DNA from: Alphaproteobacteria bacterium UBA3612
GTDB taxonomy: Bacteria > Pseudomonadota > Alphaproteobacteria > Sphingomonadales > Sphingomonadaceae
Direction: 5' to 3'
Assembly (NCBI GenBank): GCA_002375465.1
Contig: DFLT01000006.1
Location: forward strand, 111,903-175,902
DNA length: 64,000 bases
Shown here: positions 49,515 through 56,899 of the stretch, piece by piece
How the letters are laid out: the number at the start of each line of letters is the position of its first letter
Numbering within the stretch: position 1 is the first letter of the stretch
The notes under the pieces: model-generated
Seen by the model: only the letters and a program-made list of their open reading frames with translations
The model's database searches: none
Told to the model about the DNA's origin: nothing
Program-made: the position numbers and the translations under genes

Positions 49515-49907
49515 GTGGGATCCATACGCCGCCTTTTCTTACGTAATCGCCGGCTCGCTGCGCTTGTTTTTGGCGCAGCGCTGCTGATGAAGGTGCTGGT
49601 TCCCCCCGGGTTCATGCCCGGCAGCGCGAATGGCATGATGCTGATCCAACTTTGCACCGGCCAAGGCGTCGAAACCGCCCTGATGGCAATTCCCGGCAAT
49701 CATGGCGAGGGCGAGCACAAAAAGACCGACATGCCATGCGCATTTTCGGGCCTTGCGACGCCGTCGCTCGCCGGTGCCGACCCCGTCCTGTTGGCCATCG
49801 CAATCGCCTTCATCCTGGCGGCCGGATTTCGCGTGGCCGCGCGCCCCCTGCTATGGCGCGGCATTCAGGTCCGCCCCCCCTCCCAAGGGCCGCCCGCACT
49901 CATCTGA
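49515..49907 (+). CDS. DUF2946 family membrane protein
   Basis: A 130-aa protein of the DUF2946 family, often found next to copper or iron uptake genes. Seen: VLVPPGFMPGSANGMMLIQLCTGQG, a short His-rich segment NHGEGEHKK, MPCAFSG, and a second TM (LLAIAIAFILAAGFRVA). Two Cys and the His cluster may bind metal (inference). GTG start at 49515 includes the first TM; no clear ribosome site is seen. First gene of a three-gene run with a TonB receptor and PepSY protein. Confidence 0.7.
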   Translation: MGSIRRLFLRNRRLAALVFGAALLMKVLVPPGFMPGSANGMMLIQLCTGQGVETALMAIPGNHGEGEHKKTDMPCAFSGLATPSLAGADPVLLAIAIAFILAAGFRVAARPLLWRGIQVRPPSQGPPALI

Positions 49908-49933
49908 TCCTTCTTAAAAAAAAGCCGAAATGC

Positions 49934-49963
49934 GCCCATGCGCCGCCGCGGCGGTGCGTGGGC
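49934..49963 (+). promoter_or_regulatory. strong hairpin just upstream of the TonB receptor start
   Basis: A 30-nt near-perfect palindrome (15 pairs with two G-T wobbles, almost no loop), GC-rich, ending 16 nt before the receptor ATG and just upstream of its AGGA ribosome site. It is preceded by an A-rich run. It may limit read-through from DUF2946, terminate, or tune translation. Confidence 0.45.
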
Positions 49964-49979
49964 CGGATCAGGATATATT

Positions 49980-52100
49980 ATGTTTTATTCAGCAATTCAC
50001 GGGGCGTTAGCGTCCCGACCCTTGTGTTCTGTTGGCGCAATCGCGACCGTCCTCCTGCTGTCCGTACCGGCCTTGGCCGATGATGCGGACTCTCTGGACA
50101 CTATAATCGTCACAGGCACGAAATCCGGCTTTGGCGAGAAGTCCGGTATCCCCCTCGACCGGATGCCGCAAAGCGTACAAGTCCTTGATGCCGACGACAT
50201 CATCGAACGCGGCGCCCGCAGCATAGAGGACGCCCTGCGTGCCGTTCCCTCCGCCACCGTGGCGCGCAGCCGCATTGGCGGCTTTGGCGGCAATACGCTT
50301 CGAATACGCGGGTTTGCCGCACAACAGATCCGCAATGGCATGTTTCAGCGCTTTTATGACGGTACGGACCCGTCCGCCCTGTCAAATGTCGCCCGCATAG
50401 AGGTGCTGAAGGGGCCGTCGGCAGTGCTCTACGGCCAGTCCGGCGTCGGCGGCATCGTTTCCATCATCACGAAACAGCCAACCGAGGAATTCGGTGGCTA
50501 TGTCGCGCTGACGGGGGGCAGTTTCGATCAAAAGCAGGCAACCATTGATGTGGGCGGGCGAATCACCGACACGCTGGGCATCCGTTTGACGGGAGAGATT
50601 GAGCGCTCAGGCTCCTTCACCGATTTTCTGGACGTCGATCGTGAAAATTTGGCGCTGACCCTGGCATGGCAGCCCAGCGAGCGCGTTTCCACGCACTTGG
50701 TTGCCGAATATCTTCACCGCAAGACGCTGAATAATCCCGGATTGCCGACAGTCGGGACCATCATCAGCAACGGCGTGGCGACTGTCGACCGGTCGACATT
50801 CCTGGGCGAACCCGATTATTCGCTGCAGGAGAATCACGCGCCGCTGGTGCAATTCTGGGCCGATGTCGCAATGGGGGGCAGTTGGACGCTTACCCCGCGC
50901 CTGCAATATAGCGAATGGAACAATAAGGGGCGGTCGACGACTCTGCTGCCGCCCAGCCAGGACGATCCAACGCTGATCCCGCGCGTTGGCCGCAATGCTG
51001 GCGAGAACGACAAATTCTACCTGGCCCAGCTCGATCTGGCGGGGACGGCCCAGAGCTTTGGCATCGAACACAGGTTGCTGTTCGGCGTGGAATATAATCA
51101 CGATCAGGTGCCGTTCCGCATGTCCGCCACGGTTCCCTGTGGCATCGGCCCCATCGACGCGTTGGACCCGGCCTATGGCTGCGGCGCGCCCACCGGCAAT
51201 TTCGGCTTCGTTTCAGAGGCGGTGCTGGATGGCTTCAGCTTTTATGCACAGGATCAGATCGCGCTGACGCCTGCATGGGACGTACTTGCCGGAATACGGC
51301 ATTCCGTCTCCGACAATCATAATTATTTCAACGGTTCGCCCAGCGGCTATGCAGAGCTGTCCAACACCTCCTGGCAATTGGGAACGACCTTTGCGCTGGG
51401 CAGCGGCCTGTCGCTGTTCGGGGGCTATAATACCGGCTATGATCTGGGCGCGGTGACCGGGCTGCGCAGCACGGATGGGTCCGCGTTCCAGCCGGAAACG
51501 TCCGACCAGGCAGAGGCGGGGCTTCGCCTGTCGCGCGACACCGTACAGGCCAGCCTTTCCGCCTTTCGCATGCGGCGCAACGACATCGGCGTTCCCGACC
51601 CGGACAATCTGGGATTCCAGATCCAGGAGGGGCAGTTCCGCGTGCAGGGCGTAGAGTTCGAGGGGGAATGGTCGCCAATGCCCGGATGGTGGCTGCAGGG
51701 CGGATATGCCTATCTGGACGCAAATGTAACGCGTTCGACCGATCCGGCGATCGACGGTGCACGACTCGCCGAAACGCCGAAACACAGCGCAACCGCCGCA
51801 ACCCGCCTGTCGCTGGGACCCGTCGAACTGCGTGCGGCGGCCAATTATGTCGGTGCGCGAAAGATGGTAAATGGCGGTACCGTCACGCTGCCCGACTATG
51901 TCACCGCCGATCTGGGCGCGGGGACGGAATTCGGCCCGATCAGGCTCGATGCGACCCTGACCAATATCTTTGACGAGACCTATTATTACAGCGACAATCT
52001 GTCCCGCTATTCATTGGGGACGGAGGACCGCGTATTGCCGGGCGAGCCGCGTACCTTCAGCCTGCGCGTTGCGTACCGCTTTGGCGGCGATCGGTCATGA
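49980..52100 (+). CDS. TonB-dependent siderophore-type receptor
   Basis: A 706-aa outer-membrane receptor. Signal peptide (about 1-33, ending VPALADD), TonB box DTIIVTG, plug domain (DRMPQSVQVLDADDI, NTLRIRGFAAQQIRNG, IEVLKGPSAVLYGQSGVGGIVSIITK) and a 22-strand barrel ending FSLRVAYRF. The plug motifs place it in the siderophore receptor class. ATG at 49980 has AGGA and begins the signal peptide. It overlaps the PepSY gene by 4 nt. The ligand is not predicted. Confidence 0.9.
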   Translation: MFYSAIHGALASRPLCSVGAIATVLLLSVPALADDADSLDTIIVTGTKSGFGEKSGIPLDRMPQSVQVLDADDIIERGARSIEDALRAVPSATVARSRIGGFGGNTLRIRGFAAQQIRNGMFQRFYDGTDPSALSNVARIEVLKGPSAVLYGQSGVGGIVSIITKQPTEEFGGYVALTGGSFDQKQATIDVGGRITDTLGIRLTGEIERSGSFTDFLDVDRENLALTLAWQPSERVSTHLVAEYLHRKTLNNPGLPTVGTIISNGVATVDRSTFLGEPDYSLQENHAPLVQFWADVAMGGSWTLTPRLQYSEWNNKGRSTTLLPPSQDDPTLIPRVGRNAGENDKFYLAQLDLAGTAQSFGIEHRLLFGVEYNHDQVPFRMSATVPCGIGPIDALDPAYGCGAPTGNFGFVSEAVLDGFSFYAQDQIALTPAWDVLAGIRHSVSDNHNYFNGSPSGYAELSNTSWQLGTTFALGSGLSLFGGYNTGYDLGAVTGLRSTDGSAFQPETSDQAEAGLRLSRDTVQASLSAFRMRRNDIGVPDPDNLGFQIQEGQFRVQGVEFEGEWSPMPGWWLQGGYAYLDANVTRSTDPAIDGARLAETPKHSATAATRLSLGPVELRAAANYVGARKMVNGGTVTLPDYVTADLGAGTEFGPIRLDATLTNIFDETYYYSDNLSRYSLGTEDRVLPGEPRTFSLRVAYRFGGDRS

Positions 52101-53422
52101 AGGCCGGGCGCCTTTATCCCACCATATGGCGCTGGCATTTCTATGCCGGGCTGTTCGTCATTCCGTTCGTCCTGCTATTGGCAGTGACGGGCGGGTTCTA
52201 TCTGTTCAAGCCGCAGGTTGAACGGTGGGAGGAGCGCGCCTATCGGGACCTGCCCGTTGCAGAAAATGTCCTGCCACAGCAACAGCTGAACACCGCATTG
52301 GCGGCATTTCCGGGGGCGCGGTTCGACAGCTATCGCCTTCCCCGGCAGGCAGGTGATGCTGCGATGATTCATCTGGCCATGCCCGACGGTCGATCAATGC
52401 GCGATGTCTTTATCTCTCCACAAGGAGAGCTGCTGGGCAGCATGGACAGCCAGTCCCGCATCATGGAGGTGGATAAACGCATCCACGGACAATTGCTGAT
52501 GGGCGCGCGGGGCAGCTGGCTGGTGGAATTGGTCGCTTGCTGGGCGATCTTCCTCATTCTCTCCGGTCTCTATCTGTGGTGGCCGCGCGACCGCATGTTT
52601 GCCGGCGTGATCTGGCCACGACTGAAGGGTCGGGGGCGGGTATTGTGGCGGGACCTGCATGCAGTCACGGGGTTCTGGATTTCCGGCCTGGTGCTGGCCC
52701 TGCTTATTACCGGTTTGCCCTGGACGAGCATATGGGGCGGCGCCTTCAGCAGCATCCGAACCGAACTTGGGCTTGTGAAGGGCGCGCAGGAATGGACCCT
52801 CGGCGGCGAAGCTGCGACTGACGAGGGGCCCCGGCCACCGGTCGTCGGGCTTCACCCGCGACACGACCATGCAGCCATGATGGCGATGATGCCGCCACCG
52901 AATGCCGCCGGCGCAGGCGCCGGCATCGACAACATGGTGGCACGGGCGAGGGAGGAAGCTCTCGCCTTTCCCGTTATCATCACGCCGCCCGGCGGCCCCG
53001 GCAGATTTGGTGCGCCCGGACCGATGGCCTGGACGATCCGTTCAGATGCCGCGGTTCCACCGCAGCGGACAAGTATCACCTATGACGCGGCGACGGGGCA
53101 GGAGATTTCGCGGGACAAATTTGCCGACAGCCACATCATCGATCGAGCCGTCGGATATGGCATTGCATGGCACGAGGGACAGTTGTTTGGCTGGATCAGC
53201 CAGGCCGTGGGTGTCATCACCGCCACCGGCCTGATCCTGATGGCGGTCAGCGGATTCGTCATGTGGCGCCGGCGCAAACCGGCAGATGCCCTAGGTGCGC
53301 CTTCGCCGTCCGCCCTGCCCGCGCGCATGGGCGGGGTCGCCGCAATCCTGTTGTTTCTGGCCGCGCTGCTACCGCTACTGATGCTGTGGACGGCTCTCCA
53401 CCCTCCTGCGGTAGTATCGTAG
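52097..53422 (+). CDS. PepSY-domain membrane protein, C-terminus replaced by IS insertion
   Basis: A 441-codon frame. Residues 1-429 are a PepSY_TM iron-uptake-type protein: TM1 RWHFYAGLFVIPFVLLLAVTGGFYLF, PepSY region, TM at about 145-165 with LSGLYLWWPR, RDLHAVTGFW TM3, and C-terminal TMs. The last 12 residues (LWTALHPPAVVS) are encoded by the left end of the IS element. The native continuation lies at 54745-54861, in the same frame. Such proteins are often ferric reductases or siderophore exporters paired with TonB receptors, as here. Loss of part of the last TM and tail may impair it. Confidence 0.85.
   Translation: MKAGRLYPTIWRWHFYAGLFVIPFVLLLAVTGGFYLFKPQVERWEERAYRDLPVAENVLPQQQLNTALAAFPGARFDSYRLPRQAGDAAMIHLAMPDGRSMRDVFISPQGELLGSMDSQSRIMEVDKRIHGQLLMGARGSWLVELVACWAIFLILSGLYLWWPRDRMFAGVIWPRLKGRGRVLWRDLHAVTGFWISGLVLALLITGLPWTSIWGGAFSSIRTELGLVKGAQEWTLGGEAATDEGPRPPVVGLHPRHDHAAMMAMMPPPNAAGAGAGIDNMVARAREEALAFPVIITPPGGPGRFGAPGPMAWTIRSDAAVPPQRTSITYDAATGQEISRDKFADSHIIDRAVGYGIAWHEGQLFGWISQAVGVITATGLILMAVSGFVMWRRRKPADALGAPSPSALPARMGGVAAILLFLAALLPLLMLWTALHPPAVVS
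53385..53399 (+). repeat. left inverted repeat of the IS1111-group element
   Basis: TGTGGACGGCTCTCC, matching the complement of 54729-54743 in 14 of 15 positions. It encodes part of the foreign tail now ending the PepSY frame. Confidence 0.85.
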
Positions 53423-53446
53423 GGTTGAGCTGGAAGGAGAGTCGAG

Positions 53447-54475
53447 ATGGGCGAAGTCGTTACGATCGGTCTGGATATCGCGAAGTCGGTGTTCCAGGTA
53501 CATGGCGTGGGAGCAGATGGCGAGGTGCTGATCCGCCGCCGGCTGACGCGAGCGAGGATGCTGCCTTTTTTCGCTAAGCTGCCGCGCTGTCTCGTCGGCA
53601 TCGAGGCGTGCAACAACTCGCACTACTGGGCGCGCGAGCTGATTGCGCTCGGCCACGACGTGAAGCTGATGCCGGCGCAGTATGTTAAGCCCTATGTCAA
53701 GCGTGGGAAGAACGACGCTGCCGATGCGGAAGCGATCTGCGAGGCGGTGACGCGGCCGACGATGCGGTTCGTCGCAGTGAAGAGCCCGAAGCAGCAGAGC
53801 CTGATGATGCTTCACCGTGTGCGGCTTATGCTGAACCGGCAGCGCACGCAGATCTCGAACGCGATCCGTGCACACATCTCGGAGTTCGGAGTGGTGGCAC
53901 CGGTCGGCCGGCTCGGGGTCGAACGGCTGCTCGAGGTGGTCGCTGATGTTGGCGACGATCGCGTGCCGGAAGATGCACGCATTTGCCTGCAGATGCTGGC
54001 GGCGCAGCTCGAAGTCGTGAAGCGCCAGATTCTCGAGAATGACCGCCGCGTGCTCGCCAGCGCGCGGCGGACCGAACTTGGTCGCAGGCTGATGGATATC
54101 CCCGGCATTGGCCCGTTGCTGGCGAGTGCGTTCGTCGCCTCGGTCGCCGATCCGACAGTGTTTAAGACCGGGCGTGACCTGGCCGCCTGGATCGGACTCG
54201 TCCCTAAGCAGAACTCGTCGGGCGGAAAGGATAGGCTCGGCAGCATAACGCGCGCCGGCAACCGTTATCTCAGACAGATGCTTGTCGTCGGAGCGATGGC
54301 GGTGATCCGCTATGCCCAGCGCCACGGCACGAAGCGGCCGTGGCTGGTGCAGCTGCTCGCGCGTCGCCCCGCGAAGGTCGCTGCGGTGGCGCTCGCGAAC
54401 AAGAACGCGCGAATGGTTTGGGCGCTGATGACCAGCGGTGAACGCTATCGCGAACCAGTGCCAATGGCGGCATAG
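53447..54475 (+). CDS. IS110-family (IS1111 group) DEDD transposase
   Basis: A 342-aa recombinase. The N-terminal RuvC-like DEDD domain shows Asp10 in GLDIAKSVFQ, Glu in VGIEACNN, and the Asp pair in KNDAADAEAICEA. The C-terminal Tnp_20 domain has MDIPGIGPLLASAFVA, AWIGLVPKQNSSGGKDRLG with the conserved serines, and ITRAGNRYLRQ. Full length and intact, so the element may be active. Strong Shine-Dalgarno GGAAGGAG 7 nt before the ATG. Confidence 0.93.
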   Translation: MGEVVTIGLDIAKSVFQVHGVGADGEVLIRRRLTRARMLPFFAKLPRCLVGIEACNNSHYWARELIALGHDVKLMPAQYVKPYVKRGKNDAADAEAICEAVTRPTMRFVAVKSPKQQSLMMLHRVRLMLNRQRTQISNAIRAHISEFGVVAPVGRLGVERLLEVVADVGDDRVPEDARICLQMLAAQLEVVKRQILENDRRVLASARRTELGRRLMDIPGIGPLLASAFVASVADPTVFKTGRDLAAWIGLVPKQNSSGGKDRLGSITRAGNRYLRQMLVVGAMAVIRYAQRHGTKRPWLVQLLARRPAKVAAVALANKNARMVWALMTSGERYREPVPMAA

Positions 54476-54744
54476 AGCTTAGGCGCGGGTAACCGCGTCG
54501 ACGAAGTTGGAAAGGGCGAAGAGGAGTTGATGCACCAAGCCGGTTGAAACCGCCGGATCGGGAAAACCCATTTTGGGCCGTGGCGCTTCGAGCGCGAGCT
54601 ATAGGTCGGGACCCGGTTCGCGCGAAAGGCATCATGGCCAGCGGCGCATGACACAGCCGCAATCAAAGGCCGGACACATGGCCGCCTCGACCAGCGGATT
54701 GCAGAACTTCAATTTACCCCTTGCCAACGGAGGGCCGTCCACAC
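54476..54744 (+). ncRNA. noncoding right end of the IS, likely guide RNA region
   Basis: 269 nt with no supportable gene and several short hairpins (for example GCGCTTCGAGCGC and GGGAAAACCC). In the IS1111 group this segment is known to encode the RNA that directs insertion. Here it is inferred from position only; the RNA ends are not defined. Confidence 0.45.
54729..54743 (-). repeat. right inverted repeat of the IS1111-group element
   Basis: Reads TGTGGACGGCCCTCC on the minus strand, one mismatch from the left repeat. Confidence 0.85.
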
Positions 54745-54861
54745 ATGGCCCTTTCCCTGGCGGTGTTGTGGCTGTTCGAACGAAAGGCCCTCCCCCACAT
54801 GCCCCGCCTCGCCCGCTGGCTGGGTGTGCCACCGCATAGAAGCGCCGCTGTGGGCGAATGA
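54745..54861 (+). pseudogene. displaced 3' end of the PepSY gene
   Basis: After the IS the frame resumes ATG-GCC and encodes ALSLAVLWLFERKALPHM, then PRLARWLGVPP and a short tail to a TGA at 54859-54861 (37 residues past the shared Met). Joined to codon 429 of the upstream part it forms an ordinary last TM helix and cytoplasmic tail of PepSY proteins, total 466 aa. No start signal of its own is seen. Confidence 0.85.
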
Positions 54862-54924
54862 TTCGGCGGCACGCGCAGCGAATCGGCGGCGCCTGACGGC
54901 GGCGTCTCGCGAATTTGGTGAAAC

Positions 54925-54969
54925 TGGAGCGGGCGAAGGGATTCGAACCCTCGACCCCAACCTTGGCAA
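54925..54969 (-). other. attachment site: 3' half of tRNA-Gly(GCC)
   Basis: On the minus strand this is the anticodon loop TTGCCAA, the 3' anticodon stem GGTTG, the variable loop, the T arm (GAGGG-TTCGAAT-CCCTT), the acceptor strand and CCA of tRNA-Gly. The 5' half is absent: the bases before the anticodon loop do not pair. A cut exactly at the anticodon loop next to a tyrosine integrase is the usual att site of integrative elements. The intact tRNA should lie at the other end, beyond the window. Confidence 0.82.
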
Positions 54970-55224
54970 CTGCCTCTCGGCATTTTCGCTATCGTTTTCG
55001 TATTCAGTAAAATCTACGATATTCCAGGCAATATCAATTGCTTGTTTCTCACATCGAGTCCCCATTGGTACGCTGCGATTTCCGGCGGTTTCCCTCCTAC
55101 TGCTTCCCCCCTGCTTCCCCGGCCATGCTGCACCTGTGTGGGGAAGCAAATATCAAGCGCGTGGGCCACCGGAGCGCAGGAGCAACTTCGAAAGGAATGA
55201 CAACTCAAATCAAGGACAAATCGC

Positions 55225-56517
55225 ATGACCAGACTAACTAAACGCACCGTCGAGGCGCTCAAATCCAACCGAGAGCGCGACACCTTTCTTTGGGACAGCG
55301 AACTGCGCGGTTTTGGCGTTCGCGTTAAACCCAGCGGCACCAAAACATTTATCATCCAATATCGAAACCAAGAGGCGAGGACCCGTCGCTGTGTTATAGG
55401 CCAATATGGTGTTCTGACTGTCGAGCAAGCCCGCGACCTCGCCCAAAAGAAGCTCGCCGCTGTGATCGACGGGGCCGACCCATCCGCCGAACGGCACTCG
55501 GTCCGTACGGGGCTGACAATCGCAGCAGTTTGCGATTGGTATCTTGCCGAGGCCGAAGCCGGTCGGCTGATCGGACGAAACCGCCGCCCCATCAAGGCGT
55601 CATCGGTCGCAGGTGATCGAAGCCGTATTGAACTCCACATTAAGCCGCTGATCGGCAATCGCGTGGTCAGCCAATTGAAATTGGCAGATATTGAACGCTT
55701 GCAAGGTGATATTGCGGCTGGTCGAACCGCCCGAGCGAGGCGCACAAGCCGAGGTGGGCAAACGGCTGGCGGCTCAGGCGTTGCTGCCCGCGCCATCAGC
55801 ACGCTTCGCGCTCTACTCAATCACGCCCGCCGCCTCGGCATTATTGAGGTTAGTCCGGCAACAGGCGTGCGCATCATGGCCTCGCAGAAGGTGAAGCGAT
55901 ATCTGAGCGCTGGCGAAATCCGTCACCTTGGCAAGGTGATGACGCAGATGGAACGCGAGGGCGAACACCCGGCCGGCCTCGCTGCGATCCGCGTCATGCT
56001 TCTCACCGGTTTTCGCCGCATGGAAGTGCTGGCAATGCACAAGGCATGGGTTCAGCCCGACGACAATCTCGTCCGTTTTCCGGATACCAAGTCCGGTCCG
56101 CAGATCCGCGTGGCCGGAGACTCAGCAATGCACGTGCTGGAGGCTCAGGCTTTGTCCAGTCATTCGCCCTTCATCTTCCCGGCGGATTGGGGCGATGGGC
56201 ATTTCGTAGGCGTCGTTCGGGTGCTGGGCCGAGTCTGCGCGCGTGCAGGCCTGGACAAAGTGACACCGCACACCCTGCGCCACAGCTTTGCCAGCATGGC
56301 AGCGGCGCAAGGTTTCAGTGAACTGACCATCTCGGGCCTACTCGGTCACGCCCCGCGCGGCGTAACCCAGCGCTATGTGCACCTGGATACCGCGCTCATC
56401 ATCGCGGCGGATCAAGTGGCGGCAGAGATTGCGCGACTATTGGACGGTGGCGAGTTGCGGAGCGTGCGGGAGATCAAGCAAGCGCGCACACTGGCAGCTT
56501 TGCGTGCAGTTGCATGA
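55225..56517 (+). CDS. tyrosine-type site-specific integrase
   Basis: A 430-aa phage-type integrase. N-terminal arm-binding domain (DUF4102 type: LTKRTVEALKSNRERDTFLWD, SELRGFGVRVKPSGTKTFI), core-binding domain, and catalytic domain with Arg in TGFRRMEVLA, HTLRHSFASMA, GLLGHAPRGVTQ and the nucleophile Tyr in QRYVHLD. Apparently intact. AAGGA precedes the ATG. It reads away from the tRNA-Gly fragment 255 bp upstream. Confidence 0.94.
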   Translation: MTRLTKRTVEALKSNRERDTFLWDSELRGFGVRVKPSGTKTFIIQYRNQEARTRRCVIGQYGVLTVEQARDLAQKKLAAVIDGADPSAERHSVRTGLTIAAVCDWYLAEAEAGRLIGRNRRPIKASSVAGDRSRIELHIKPLIGNRVVSQLKLADIERLQGDIAAGRTARARRTSRGGQTAGGSGVAARAISTLRALLNHARRLGIIEVSPATGVRIMASQKVKRYLSAGEIRHLGKVMTQMEREGEHPAGLAAIRVMLLTGFRRMEVLAMHKAWVQPDDNLVRFPDTKSGPQIRVAGDSAMHVLEAQALSSHSPFIFPADWGDGHFVGVVRVLGRVCARAGLDKVTPHTLRHSFASMAAAQGFSELTISGLLGHAPRGVTQRYVHLDTALIIAADQVAAEIARLLDGGELRSVREIKQARTLAALRAVA

Positions 56518-56620
56518 CGCCTACTTGGCTAAGATTGCCCAAAAGTCAGATTGAAAAACTGCGGTAGCTCGTGGATAGCGCTCCAAATCAAAGCCCGTCT
56601 CCAAAAATGGGGATGGGCCT

Positions 56621-56629
56621 TGTGGATAA
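56621..56629 (-). other. DnaA box
   Basis: TTATCCACA on the minus strand, a perfect match to the strong DnaA box consensus, 14 bp before the first iteron. Confidence 0.55.
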
Positions 56630-56643
56630 GCCTGTGGTCTGTT

Positions 56644-56705
56644 CGGACTATCAGGAACCGGATTCACGGACTATCAGGAACCCAAAGCTCGGACTATCAG
56701 GAACC
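56644..56705 (+). repeat. three tandem iterons, 23-bp period
   Basis: CGGACTATCAGGAACC occurs at 56644-56659, 56667-56682 and 56690-56705, each exactly 23 bp apart with 7 variable bases between. A period of about two helical turns places all copies on one face of DNA, as in Rep-binding iterons. Confidence 0.8.
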
Positions 56706-56758
56706 GAAACAGGCCTCAAACCCGCAGAAATGCTTGGCTCCAGCATCCCTTAACAATG

Positions 56759-56787
56759 CTAACGACAATCCTTCTCGGATTGTTGCT
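56759..56787. other. imperfect stem-loop beside the iterons
   Basis: A 12-bp stem with two mismatches (core ACAATCC/GGATTGT) and loop TTCTC, between the iterons and the nucleotidyltransferase gene. It could be an origin hairpin or an attenuator. Confidence 0.35.
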
Positions 56788-56899
56788 AACACTAGGCACA
56801 GCGGCGCGCGGCTCCTCAGCGCTTTGGGGTGCGCCGTCACTGCGCGCCTTATGCACTCGGCAGGTGCAAGCTTCGCGGCTGCTTGCTAGAGATTAAACG

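Larger units (their letters stand above)
53384..54744 (+). mobile_element. IS110-family element, IS1111 group, inserted in the PepSY gene
   Basis: A 1361-bp insertion. Near-perfect 15-bp inverted repeats at 53385-53399 and 54729-54743 (one mismatch) bound it. Sequence ATG flanks both sides (53381-53383 and 54745-54747), so the edges are ambiguous by those 3 bp. Removing one copy restores a continuous PepSY reading frame. The transposase is near the left end, and 269 nt of noncoding DNA lie between its stop and the right end, the layout of the IS1111 group whose guide (bridge/seek) RNA lies there. Confidence 0.88.
56518..56899. other. origin-like noncoding tract
   Basis: 380 bp with no gene. 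It holds a perfect DnaA box (56621-56629), three iterons (56644-56705), then an AT-richer stretch and an imperfect 12-bp inverted repeat with a 5-nt loop (56759-56787). This order is typical of iteron-controlled replication origins, but no replication initiator gene is visible nearby. Confidence 0.5.
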
